Assembly (NCBI GenBank): GCA_025360125.1
Contig: JANYCU010000006.1
Coordinates: forward strand, 20,087-84,086
Length of the DNA: 64,000 nt
Direction: 5' to 3'
DNA from: Armatimonadota bacterium
GTDB lineage: Bacteria > Armatimonadota > Fimbriimonadia > Fimbriimonadales > Fimbriimonadaceae
Shown here: positions 52,102 through 60,515 of the stretch, piece by piece
Position numbering within the stretch: position 1 is the stretch's first letter
Layout: the number at the start of each line of letters is the position of its first letter
Notes under the pieces: model-generated
What the model saw: the letters and a program-made list of their open reading frames with translations, nothing else
Databases searched by the model: none
Told to the model about the DNA's origin: nothing
Position numbers and translations under genes: made by a program

Positions 52102-52509
52102 ATGGGATACAACAAAGGAGCTCAGGCGTATCGGCAAAATGCAGTCATGGGGGCATCGCCTGTCCAATTGGTCATCATGCTCTATGATGGTGCCATCCGG
52201 TTCATGCAGGAAGGAAAGACGGCCCTGGTGAACCAGGATTTTGAAACCAAGAACTTTAAGCTTCAACGCGCCCAAAAGATTGTTATGGAGTTGATCTCAA
52301 CTCTCGATATTCGGAACGGCGGAGAAGTCGCCACCAATTTGCTGAGCCTGTACACCTTTGTCATCAACGAATTGGTCGAAGGGAACATCAGCGATAGGAC
52401 CGACAATATCGACAACGCAATTAAGACAATGACCGACTTGAGAAATAGCTGGGTTGAGCTTGAAAAACAAACGAAAGCCAATTCGGAGGTAACGCCACAT
52501 GCCGCATGA
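52102..52509 (+). CDS. fliS: Flagellar export chaperone FliS
   Basis: 135 residues, all helical. YRQNAVMGASPVQLVIMLYD and GAIRFMQEGKTALVNQDFET match the conserved FliS start; NLLSLYTFVINELVEGNI follows. FliS binds the C-terminus of flagellin in the cytoplasm and keeps it unpolymerised until export. The flagellin and hook genes are not in the window. It overlaps the next gene by 11 bases. Confidence 0.93.
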   Translation: MGYNKGAQAYRQNAVMGASPVQLVIMLYDGAIRFMQEGKTALVNQDFETKNFKLQRAQKIVMELISTLDIRNGGEVATNLLSLYTFVINELVEGNISDRTDNIDNAIKTMTDLRNSWVELEKQTKANSEVTPHAA

Positions 52510-52786
52510 AGAAGTATCAACTTGGTTCATTTTGACTCTATCGGCCGAGCAAGCCGCCCTTGACCACGACTTTGAGCATCTGGATGCGCTCTTGAATCGA
52601 CGGGAGCAGTTGCTAGAGCAATGGAACCGAATGGGTGTCAAAATTGCTGACCACGAAGTCAACCAATTTAACAGTGCTGAAGAGAGGTTGACATCAGCAT
52701 TGAGGCGCGTCCGCGACGGATTTGGCCAAGAACTGCGGGTTCTTGAGCAACGACGATCGGCGGTTGGTAAATACAAGGCTAGTTGA
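52499..52786 (+). CDS. FliT-like small helical protein
   Basis: 95 residues, highly charged and helical (RREQLLEQWNRMGVKIADHE, EERLTSALRRVRDGFGQELR). Size, helix pattern and position directly after fliS suggest a FliT-like flagellar chaperone, but similarity in sequence is too low for certainty. It overlaps the fliS end, so the pair is coupled. Confidence 0.65.
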   Translation: MPHEEVSTWFILTLSAEQAALDHDFEHLDALLNRREQLLEQWNRMGVKIADHEVNQFNSAEERLTSALRRVRDGFGQELRVLEQRRSAVGKYKAS

Positions 52787-52814
52787 ACCTGAACGGCACA
52801 GGTAAACTTACTCC

Positions 52815-53931
52815 ATGCTATCTATGGAACAGCATGAAGCGCTGTCTAAGGCACGTCCGCGTCTAGACGCTATTGAAGGTCATCTTTGACCTGCATGCAC
52901 TTCAGAACCAAATCAAAGAACTCGAATCGCAATCATCGCAACAAGATTTCTGGGACGACCCATCTGCTGCAAATAAGGTGCTTCAGCGCCTCAGCCGCCT
53001 CAAAGATGTCTTAACTCCGTACGCGGAACTCGAAAAAACGGAGCGCGATGTTGCCGAATTGTACGAAATGCTCAAAGTTGAGCCGGATGTTTCCTTAGAA
53101 AGTGAAGCAGATAGCATGGCGCTTCAACTTATTCAGGATCTTGACGCCTACGAGCTAAGAACCCTCCTCACTGGCGAGCATGACTCCCGCAATTGTATGC
53201 TTGAGATAAACGCCGGAGCGGGTGGCAGCGAAGCCTGTGACTGGGCTGCGATGCTACAACGAATGTACGCCCGATGGGCCGAACGTAAAGGCTATAAGTG
53301 CGAGATTATCAGCGAGACCCCCGGCGATGTCGTCGGCTATCGATCCGTCCAAATGCAAATAGCCGGGCCAAACGCGTATGGGTTTTTACGATCAGAGCAG
53401 GGTGTTCATCGCCTCGTGAGGATTTCGCCGTTTGACGCTGCAGCCCGAAGGCATACATCGTTCGCTAAGGTTGAAGTCCTCCCTGAAGTTGAGGAATCTG
53501 AAGTTACGATCAACCCAGACGATCTCAAAGTCGAAACCTTGAGAGCGGGAGGAGCAGGTGGACAACACGTCAATAAGACTGAATCTGCCGTAAGAATTAC
53601 GCACATTCCGACCGGAATTGTCGTAAATTGTCAGAACGAACGAAGTCAACACAAAAACCGAGCAAGCGCAATGTCGGTGTTGCTGTCGCGTTTGATGGAA
53701 GTCGAACGCGCACAATCGCAAGATCGGATTAACGAATTAAAAGGCGAAGGTGGCCCGGCGGCATGGGGACGACAAATTCGAAGCTACGTTATGCAGCCTT
53801 ATACGATGGTCAAGGACCACCGACTTGGATATGACACCGGAAATGTAACTGGTGTCCTTGACGGAGACATTGACAGCTTCATCGAAGCGTATTTGAAACA
53901 AAAGCCGTCGGAAGACGCCTACATAGAATAA
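52815..53931 (+). CDS. prfB: Peptide chain release factor 2, with programmed +1 frameshift
   Basis: RF2 recognises UAA and UGA stops. The first frame runs from ATG 52815 for 24 codons ([20 protein letters not shown] then EGHL) to TGA 52887-52889. The site reads CTT TGA C, with an SD-like AAGGT just before it, the classic RF2 frameshift signal. Skipping T52887 continues as [13 protein letters not shown] through to 53931, 371 residues in all. SPF (codon recognition, VRISPFDAA) and GGQ (catalysis, [11 protein letters not shown]) are intact. Low RF2 levels let the ribosome pause at TGA and shift, giving autoregulation. ATG 52824 is an alternative start. Confidence 0.95.
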
Positions 53932-53934
53932 GAA

Positions 53935-56097
53935 ATGATTATTCCTTCCCTATTTTTCGCAATTTTTGGCCTAAAGCAAGACTTCGTCATTCCGGCGGAA
54001 GCTTCGGCCGAGTATCGCAAGCTAGCAACTGAAATTGAAGGAGCGATTGCTGAACGAGATTTTACAAAAGGATCAAAGCTCATATCTCGGTTGCCAGGGA
54101 CTATGGCGGCCTACCGAATCGACTTGAGCAAAGTCGCTCAGACTAAACGACCTGTTTATCAAGCTGCAATTACGGCCGCAGCTAAGGCATGGCAGACTGG
54201 TTTAGCCGATGGCATAACATTCAAGTCGTTCGATTCCGGAGTAACCGAAATCCTGTTTCGATTTGATCCTACAGCAGCGGGATTTGGCTGGCAATTCGTG
54301 CAGGACCCATCTTCTTCGAGGGTAACCGCCACGGCATCTTTGAAGCCTGGTATACCTTTGCCCGATGTCGCCGCTGGAGCCAAATTGGCCTTTGCCCGAT
54401 ATATGGGGATCGGTACTGTTTCGAAATCGGCTGGTTTGACCGACAAAGATATTCAGGTCGCAAAGAAGATTTTCACACTTTCCCGGCTATTGGAAGATTC
54501 TATCCAAGCATTGGCTCCAACATTTAATGTCCCAGTAGGCGCATCGACTGAATTTCACCACTTGGTTCTGGATATTGAAAGTGCGTTGATCGCAAAGGAT
54601 TTTGTTAGGGCAGAAAAGCTTAGCCATCTCTTGCCAACCGTGAGCGTTAGTTGGAGTTTAGATACGAGCAAGCTGAATGCCGACCAGAAAACCGAATATA
54701 GCCAAATAGCCAAAGCGGTCGAAAACCAATGGCAAATGGCCGTTGGTGAAGCAGTTAAATTCAAAAAGGTTGATTCGGGCCGAGCCGATATTGCAATCAG
54801 TTTCGAGCCAATCCTCTCTAAGATTTCTGGGACGAGCGGAGTTGCCGGAGCGGCAATATTTTTAGGAGCCGATTCGACTCAACCGCGAGTAGAAACGGTA
54901 ATCGGCCTGAAACGGGGTTCCAATCTTCTAAAAGTCCTTGGGCGAGAAGTCTACAACGAATGTCTGTTTACTTTTGGTCGGTACTTTGGCTTGGCGCCAA
55001 ACCCGATGCTTGGTACAGCTATGGGCCGAGTCGAAGGCCAGATGTTCAACCCAAATTCGATTGCAAGTCAAGAAATGGCCGCAGCCCGGAAAATTATTAA
55101 ATTGTCACAGCAACTTCGGGAAGCGATTCAGAAGAAGCAAGTTATCGAATCAGTTCACCCAATTTTGAGCTTAGGACAAGAGTCGATTGCCTTTAAAGAG
55201 CAATTTCAAGGTGACGAAGGAAGGGCTCAGGTATTGGTGACGAACACCGGGAATTCTCCTCTGGAAATTGAAGTTCGTGGCGACTGCGGATGTATCAACG
55301 GCGAGGTTGTCTCCGTGCTTGCGCCAGGTAAGTCGACGTTCTTAACTGGAATTTTCAACACAATAGAGCTTGCAGGCGATGTCCATCACAATCTGATCCT
55401 CAAAACGAATGATCCTGATCGACCGATGATCATTATTCCCGTAAGTATTTCGGTCATTCCACGAGCCGAAGTCGTTTTTCCGTCATCCAATACGGCATAC
55501 ATGGACACGTCAGAACAAAGCTTCAGCTTTTATGTCAATTCGGTCGAGCCAAAGCTATTCAAGGTTATTGAGATTGCGGTGATCGGTTTGCCATTTACCG
55601 CCAAATCAGAGCTTTATGATGGCGAACAGCCGAACTTCATGAAGCAAGGACAGATTCAAAAAATTCATGGCTATAAGGTCACGGTTGATACTTCGAAAAT
55701 GCCAGTCGGAGCGATTTTCGGTCGACAGAGTGCGATGGTGTATGTGCGAACCGACAATCCGAAGTTGGGAGTAGTCAAAGCGCAAATGTTTGTTCAAAAG
55801 GGCATCGTCAGCTTGCCTGAATCTGTTTACCTTGGGTCGCCCCAAGGTGTTTCTGATAGTTCGCTTGTGTTGATCCGTTTGGGGCGACCATTCAAGGTCA
55901 AATCGATTACGAGTGATTCGAAGTACTTGACGTTTGAGAACGTTCCGAACAGTCCAACTTATCCATCGGGATACACCATTCGAGTCATTTATGATGGCAA
56001 AGCACCTGGGCATCGATTGAAGGGGACGATTACGGTTGAGACCGATGACGCCAAGCAGCCAACGATCAAGATTCCATTCCAAACAAGTCAAACATGA
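53935..56097 (+). CDS. Large protein with duplicated N-terminal module and DUF1573 domain
   Basis: 720 residues. A short hydrophobic start (MIIPSLFFAIFGLKQDF) suggests export. Two similar modules follow, about 20-180 and 185-385: each begins AEYRKLATEIEGAIAERDF or TEFHHLVLDIESALIAKDF, has a SKVAQTKRPVY/SKLNADQKTEY segment and ends AFARYMGIG or TFGRYFGLAP, which resembles a protease-like fold without an evident HExxH. From about 415 comes a DUF1573 domain (VLVTNTGNSPLEIEVRGDCG then KSTFLTGIFNTIELAG), and more Ig-like strands to the end. The next gene overlaps by four bases (ATGA). DUF1573 proteins often accompany multihaem or oxidoreductase genes. Confidence 0.82.
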   Translation: MIIPSLFFAIFGLKQDFVIPAEASAEYRKLATEIEGAIAERDFTKGSKLISRLPGTMAAYRIDLSKVAQTKRPVYQAAITAAAKAWQTGLADGITFKSFDSGVTEILFRFDPTAAGFGWQFVQDPSSSRVTATASLKPGIPLPDVAAGAKLAFARYMGIGTVSKSAGLTDKDIQVAKKIFTLSRLLEDSIQALAPTFNVPVGASTEFHHLVLDIESALIAKDFVRAEKLSHLLPTVSVSWSLDTSKLNADQKTEYSQIAKAVENQWQMAVGEAVKFKKVDSGRADIAISFEPILSKISGTSGVAGAAIFLGADSTQPRVETVIGLKRGSNLLKVLGREVYNECLFTFGRYFGLAPNPMLGTAMGRVEGQMFNPNSIASQEMAAARKIIKLSQQLREAIQKKQVIESVHPILSLGQESIAFKEQFQGDEGRAQVLVTNTGNSPLEIEVRGDCGCINGEVVSVLAPGKSTFLTGIFNTIELAGDVHHNLILKTNDPDRPMIIIPVSISVIPRAEVVFPSSNTAYMDTSEQSFSFYVNSVEPKLFKVIEIAVIGLPFTAKSELYDGEQPNFMKQGQIQKIHGYKVTVDTSKMPVGAIFGRQSAMVYVRTDNPKLGVVKAQMFVQKGIVSLPESVYLGSPQGVSDSSLVLIRLGRPFKVKSITSDSKYLTFENVPNSPTYPSGYTIRVIYDGKAPGHRLKGTITVETDDAKQPTIKIPFQTSQT

Positions 56098-57257
56098 AAT
56101 GGCTCGTTCCAACTCTTGCTCTGAGTATTCTGGGATTCGGATTTGCTCCGTCGCTCCAGAGCAAGAGTGCGAAAGACGTAACGATTATCATTTCAGGGGG
56201 GGCGCGCGGACACCTTTCGCCGTGCGGCTGCACGTCGCCGATGTCGGGTGGGTTTAAGCGATTAGCGACCCTCGTACGAGACCTCAAGAGCAAAGGGAAT
56301 GTCTATTGGATTGATACGGGCGACATTATTGATAAACCAGGCCGGCAGTCGCAGATGAAGGCGGAAACGTACGGGGAGCTGCTCGGCAAACTGGGGGTTG
56401 ACGCGGTTGCCTATACAAGGCAAGACCAATTGCAGGGGGCGGGGCTATTGGCGGCGGCGGTGCCTTTGACGAAACGGGATTGGCTCTCGCCGAATGCTGA
56501 GCCTGGGTCCCCCACGAAGGAGGAATTGGTCGTGGGTGGAATTTCGGTCTCGGCTACGGGCGAAGAGGCGGCGAAGATCGACATCGAGCGGCCCACTGAT
56601 ATTGTTCTTTTTGACGGAAGCAAGAGTGCGCTAGGCTCACTGAAGAAGGCGCACCGAATGGAAGTGTTTGCATCAGAAGGCATTCCGACAATTGACGGAA
56701 GCAAGATATCCCCCGGTTCGAATTTGCGAGGAGTTTTGGTCGCGACGTTTCGAGATCACTGGCTGGTTTCGGTTAAGACGGTGTTGTTGGAATCGTCGAT
56801 GAAAGAGGATGCCGGGGCGGAGAAGATTTATCGAAACTATTTGCTGCGGGTGACTCAAGAAAAACTCATTACAGGGGTGCCGAAGGATTCAGATGCAGAC
56901 TATGCAGGATCGGCTAGTTGCAAGAGTTGTCACACCAATATTTACAACCAGTTTCTCAAGACCAAGCATTCCACGGCATATCGGAGTTTGGTGAAAGAGG
57001 GGCATCAGGCGGATCCGGATTGTGTGGCCTGCCATGTCGTTGGGCTCAACTCGACAAAGGGATTTTGGTATGAGAAGACGCCGGGGCTGGCGCAGGTTGG
57101 ATGTGAGTCGTGTCATGGCGCAGGGCGAGAGCATGCGCGGAATCCTCGGGTGTTTCATTTGCCAAAAGTTGAAGAGAAAACGTGCGTGACTTGCCATACG
57201 CCGAGCAATAGTCCGAGTTTTGTATTCAAGAGCTTTTGGAAGAAGATTAAACACTAG
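56094..57257 (+). CDS. Secreted tetrahaem cytochrome with N-terminal phosphoesterase-like domain
   Basis: 387 residues with a signal peptide (MKWLVPTLALSILGFGFAPS). Residues 28-240 look like a metallophosphoesterase or UshA N-terminal domain: IIISGGARGHLSPCGCTSPM then YWIDTGDII, but key metal ligands are incomplete. The C-terminal part is a c554-type multihaem region with four CxxCH sites at 276-280, 310-314, 337-341 and 364-368 (CKSCH, CVACH, CESCH, CVTCH). It should take part in periplasmic electron transfer; the partner is unknown. Coupled to the DUF1573 gene upstream. Confidence 0.88.
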   Translation: MKWLVPTLALSILGFGFAPSLQSKSAKDVTIIISGGARGHLSPCGCTSPMSGGFKRLATLVRDLKSKGNVYWIDTGDIIDKPGRQSQMKAETYGELLGKLGVDAVAYTRQDQLQGAGLLAAAVPLTKRDWLSPNAEPGSPTKEELVVGGISVSATGEEAAKIDIERPTDIVLFDGSKSALGSLKKAHRMEVFASEGIPTIDGSKISPGSNLRGVLVATFRDHWLVSVKTVLLESSMKEDAGAEKIYRNYLLRVTQEKLITGVPKDSDADYAGSASCKSCHTNIYNQFLKTKHSTAYRSLVKEGHQADPDCVACHVVGLNSTKGFWYEKTPGLAQVGCESCHGAGREHARNPRVFHLPKVEEKTCVTCHTPSNSPSFVFKSFWKKIKH

Positions 57258-57290
57258 AAAACATCGAAAATAACTTCGAAATGTTGATAA

Positions 57291-58442
57291 GTGGTGAAAA
57301 GCGGCGATTCAGTCTCAAAATCGTTGATAATCGAAGAAAAGATAGTAGATTCCCCCATTGGGTCGCTATTGACCACAGGGTTTCGCTCCTTCACAATACT
57401 TGAACCATTCGGCGGAAAAATTTTCTCTGAGCGGTCATTTATTTTTTGGTTGGAGAAAGAGATATTTAGTACGCTAGAGCCTGCAAAACAGGCCAGATTG
57501 TCTTCGCACGTTTTGCCTGTGGAAGACGCCGGATTTAAGGTCATTGCACCGCTCCACACCAACGTCAAGGCGATTGAGGCGGGATTGTTGTTCGCCACTC
57601 ATCATCAGTCGTTTGTTGCCATTATCGGTCCCTCTGGTTGCGGCAAGACTTTGTTACTTCATGCGGTTGTCGACTACCTAAAGGCGTTTGGGAATGCGCA
57701 GGTCGAAACGATGTCTGCCGAAGCATTTTTAAAAATGGAAAGCCGGGTTGGGCTTGAGAAGACGCTTATACTCGACGACTGTCAAGACGTGTTTGGGAAG
57801 CCAAAGCAGTGTTTGAGGCTTCGACTTGCGCTTGACCGGCGAGTTCGGGGTAATCGTCCAACCTTCGTAGCATTTACTAGTACGGGGCGGGATCGACGCA
57901 TCAACAACTTGTTGCCCGCGCCAAGAAAGTGGTGCTTGGAGACGATTGCAGAGCCGAATCAGTTGGGCCGGATTTCGCTCGTGCATCATTTGGCTCGGAA
58001 AGAGCGCTTGAATTTGTCGCCGACGTTCACGAAGATTATTGCGGCCAGGTTATTAGGGAATGGTCACGTCATTGCAGGAGCGTTGCAGCGACTGAAGCTT
58101 GAAAAGAATGATTGGACCGACTCTCAGCAGATTTTGCGCGGATGCGGATTGCTTGATCCGTACTTTGCCGACAATTCAAATTGGGATTTGCGGCACCGGA
58201 TTTTGCGGATTTCTCAAGATGCGACGTTGCGCGACCATCGCCTCCTTGTCGAAGAATTATCGTGCTATTTGATGATCCATGTTGCTGGACTTTGTGAATC
58301 TTCGGTGGCCAATTATCTCAATCTGGACCCGACAAAGTGCTATCAATTTGCGGGCAAAGTTGCGAAGCTCGTCAAGAATGACGCATCAATTGCGAGCCTC
58401 ATTCACCAGTGTGTTGAACTGACGCTAGCTCGGTTAGCGTAA
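57291..58442 (+). CDS. DnaA-like AAA+ ATPase
   Basis: 383 residues from GTG 57291; the start is uncertain because no ribosome binding site is visible. The AAA+ module has Walker A GPSGCGKT (113-120) and Walker B LILDD (159-163), then TFVAFTSTGRDRRINNLLPA, the sensor region of the DnaA/Hda class. The last 70 residues (HRLLVEELSCYLMIHVAGLC then YLNLDPTKCYQFAGKVAK) are a divergent counterpart of the DnaA DNA-binding domain; the usual DHTTV-type motif is not conserved. It may be a diverged second DnaA or an Hda/DnaA-like regulator. No cluster of DnaA boxes is evident. Confidence 0.75.
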   Translation: MVKSGDSVSKSLIIEEKIVDSPIGSLLTTGFRSFTILEPFGGKIFSERSFIFWLEKEIFSTLEPAKQARLSSHVLPVEDAGFKVIAPLHTNVKAIEAGLLFATHHQSFVAIIGPSGCGKTLLLHAVVDYLKAFGNAQVETMSAEAFLKMESRVGLEKTLILDDCQDVFGKPKQCLRLRLALDRRVRGNRPTFVAFTSTGRDRRINNLLPAPRKWCLETIAEPNQLGRISLVHHLARKERLNLSPTFTKIIAARLLGNGHVIAGALQRLKLEKNDWTDSQQILRGCGLLDPYFADNSNWDLRHRILRISQDATLRDHRLLVEELSCYLMIHVAGLCESSVANYLNLDPTKCYQFAGKVAKLVKNDASIASLIHQCVELTLARLA

Positions 58443-58514
58443 TAACCTAGTATTCCTACAGGGTGAAGTTCTAGCCTAGGACCGCTACAATATTGGCTAG
58501 GTACCTGTATCTCG

Positions 58515-59864
58515 ATGTACACGCTAGAATCGCTTCCATTGGTTCGTGTGTGGTTGGACGCCGACCAATTGGCTTCAACTGCACGCATTCTTATGGATGG
58601 ATATCGGGTTCCGGCTCTTGGGGTTGTCGACTCGGACCGCCGACTGATCGGGTGGGTTACTCAGATTGAGCTGATAGGTTCGACGGAGCAGACCACCGTT
58701 GCCCAGATCATGGTGGCTCCGCCGGAAGGGATTGCTGGCTCACTAACTGTGCGAGAGGCCGCGGGGGAATTGATCAACCGTGATGTTGACTGCTTGCCCG
58801 TGATGAAGGGGAGTCGGTTTCTGTCGGTGGTGACTTCGCGGAGTTTGCTGGGCAAGTTGCGGGAGTCGTATGACCCGATGACCGAATTGCCGTGGAGCGA
58901 TGCGCTTCGCGAGTGGGGAATCGAGCAGCTCGAGCGTGGAGTCGAGATTGTCATCTTGTTCATTGACCTTAATGACTTTGGGAAGTTTAACAAGCAGTAC
59001 GGTCACGTAGTTGGCGACCAGGTCATTCAGACGGTTGCCGAGCACTTGCGGTCGAAGATTGATTCCGAAACGGATGTCTTGGTTCGCTATGGCGGTGACG
59101 AGTTTGCGATTGGAACCTGCCGAGACCGTGACGATGCGGAGGAACTCATGGCGAACATCTTGGGCGACGGCAAGGGGCTCTCGGTCGATAGGGTTGATGC
59201 TCCGGTTACGTTTACGATCGGAATCTACGGCGGTCGTCGAACGAAGACCCGAAACGATGTTCACGGGGCTTCGAACCTCGATAACTTGGTGAACCTGGCG
59301 AGTCGAGATTGTTTGTCGAAGAAGGAAGGCGTGCTGTCGGCGCAGACGACGGTTGCATCGCTGGATGAATTGGTAGAGGCTCAGGCGGCCGCGCCAGTTG
59401 TCAAGTCTCCTTCGGAAGTCGAACTAGCATCGGAAGAAGGAACGGTGACGACAGGAGCTGCTCCCTCTTCAGAGGCTGGGAGGGCTGGAAGCCCACCCTC
59501 CATAGAAGAACCAATTCCGGTTGTCGAGACGGTGCAAGCCGACGATGAGCCTAATAGCCTTACCTATGTCGTGATTCGGGCGGGCGATAAGCAGTTTGTT
59601 GGTACGTCGGTGAAGATGGGCCACTCGAAGACGGAGTCGGTGGCGTATGCCACGGCGAAAGCGCTTGAGAAGGCGTATGAGAGCGTGAAAGTGACGGTTG
59701 ACTCGGTGACGATTGAAAGCGCGGGATCGACGGATTTGGTGACGGTTCGAGTTCGGACGATCAAGGGGAATCTGGAGCGCGACGTCACGGCTCAGGCGGA
59801 AGCGAACGGCGATCTTGAGGACACGATTGGTCTTGCGGTTATTTCGGCGTTCCTGGCGGAATAG
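58515..59864 (+). CDS. CBS-GGDEF protein with C-terminal extension (diguanylate cyclase)
   Basis: 449 residues. Two CBS motifs span about 10-118 (VWLDADQLASTARILMDGYR and LTVREAAGELINRDVDCLPV), a GGDEF domain about 122-290 with Asp151 (FIDLNDFG) and the intact GGDEF at 193-197 (RYGGDEFAIG). The RxxD inhibitory site is absent. A Pro/Glu-rich linker (about 305-350) leads to a separate C-terminal domain (about 350-449) beginning TYVVIRAGDKQFVGTSVKMG and ending GLAVISAFLAE, which resembles the regulatory fold at the end of isopropylmalate synthase, though I am unsure. It should make cyclic di-GMP in response to a ligand of the CBS pair. Confidence 0.88.
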   Translation: MYTLESLPLVRVWLDADQLASTARILMDGYRVPALGVVDSDRRLIGWVTQIELIGSTEQTTVAQIMVAPPEGIAGSLTVREAAGELINRDVDCLPVMKGSRFLSVVTSRSLLGKLRESYDPMTELPWSDALREWGIEQLERGVEIVILFIDLNDFGKFNKQYGHVVGDQVIQTVAEHLRSKIDSETDVLVRYGGDEFAIGTCRDRDDAEELMANILGDGKGLSVDRVDAPVTFTIGIYGGRRTKTRNDVHGASNLDNLVNLASRDCLSKKEGVLSAQTTVASLDELVEAQAAAPVVKSPSEVELASEEGTVTTGAAPSSEAGRAGSPPSIEEPIPVVETVQADDEPNSLTYVVIRAGDKQFVGTSVKMGHSKTESVAYATAKALEKAYESVKVTVDSVTIESAGSTDLVTVRVRTIKGNLERDVTAQAEANGDLEDTIGLAVISAFLAE

Positions 59865-59947
59865 GGGCCAGGGCCAGGGGCGAGGGCAGATAAGATTTCA
59901 GCCTTGACGTGTTACAATGCAAGTGTGCCAGCAACTCGTCGTCTGTC

Positions 59948-60402
59948 CCTGCATAAGCTCGCAGCTGCGCAGGTGGTCGCTTATACAGGCCACCCCCAAT
60001 CTAGAAGTTGCATTTACCCCGCCCACTCAGTGGCTCGCCGTGCCACCCGGGTTAGACTTTCATCAAGCAGAAGTATCCCGCCCACGCCGTGGCCAGCCCC
60101 TGTAAACTAAGAGCGAGCGATGAATAAATATTTGAACCTGCATATCCTCTCAGCTCCGCAGATTGTCGGGTATGCAGGCCACACTTAGCCTAGGATATTC
60201 GGAGGGATTATCCAGCCCTCACCGTGGCTGGCCACCCGGGTAAGGCTTTCATCATCCAAAAGTACCCCGCCCACGCATTGGCTCGCCGATGAATAAATAT
60301 TTGAACCTGCATATCCTCTCAGCTCCGCAGATTGTCGGGTATGCAGGCCACACTAAGCCTAGGAAATTCGGAGGGATAATCCAGGCCATACCGTGGCTCG
60401 CC
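59948..60402 (+). repeat. Cluster of variable-stem hairpin repeats (copies D, F, G)
   Basis: Copy D: CCTGCATAAG (59948-59957) with CTTATACAGG (59980-59989). Copy F: CCTGCATA (60137-60144) with TATGCAGG (60171-60178). Copy G: the same stem at 60306-60313 and 60340-60347, a 169-base tandem duplicate of F. Second-module parts (GCCACCCGGG, AAAAGTACCCCGCCCACG, GTGGCTCGCC) follow or separate them. The remainder of 59865-60515 has no gene. Confidence 0.7.
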
Positions 60403-60515
60403 AATTTCTAGCTCTGCAATTGCTGTATTTCGGGGTCTCCCATTCCGGGCTGAGTTTTTTCAGAATCTCACCGATCAGGCTCAATTCTTATGGGAAATTG
60501 AGCGTAGTATGATTC

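Noticed and set aside
59904..60110. Small plus-strand frames in the hairpin-repeat cluster
   Set aside because: They follow the repeat sequence exactly and are by-products of it.
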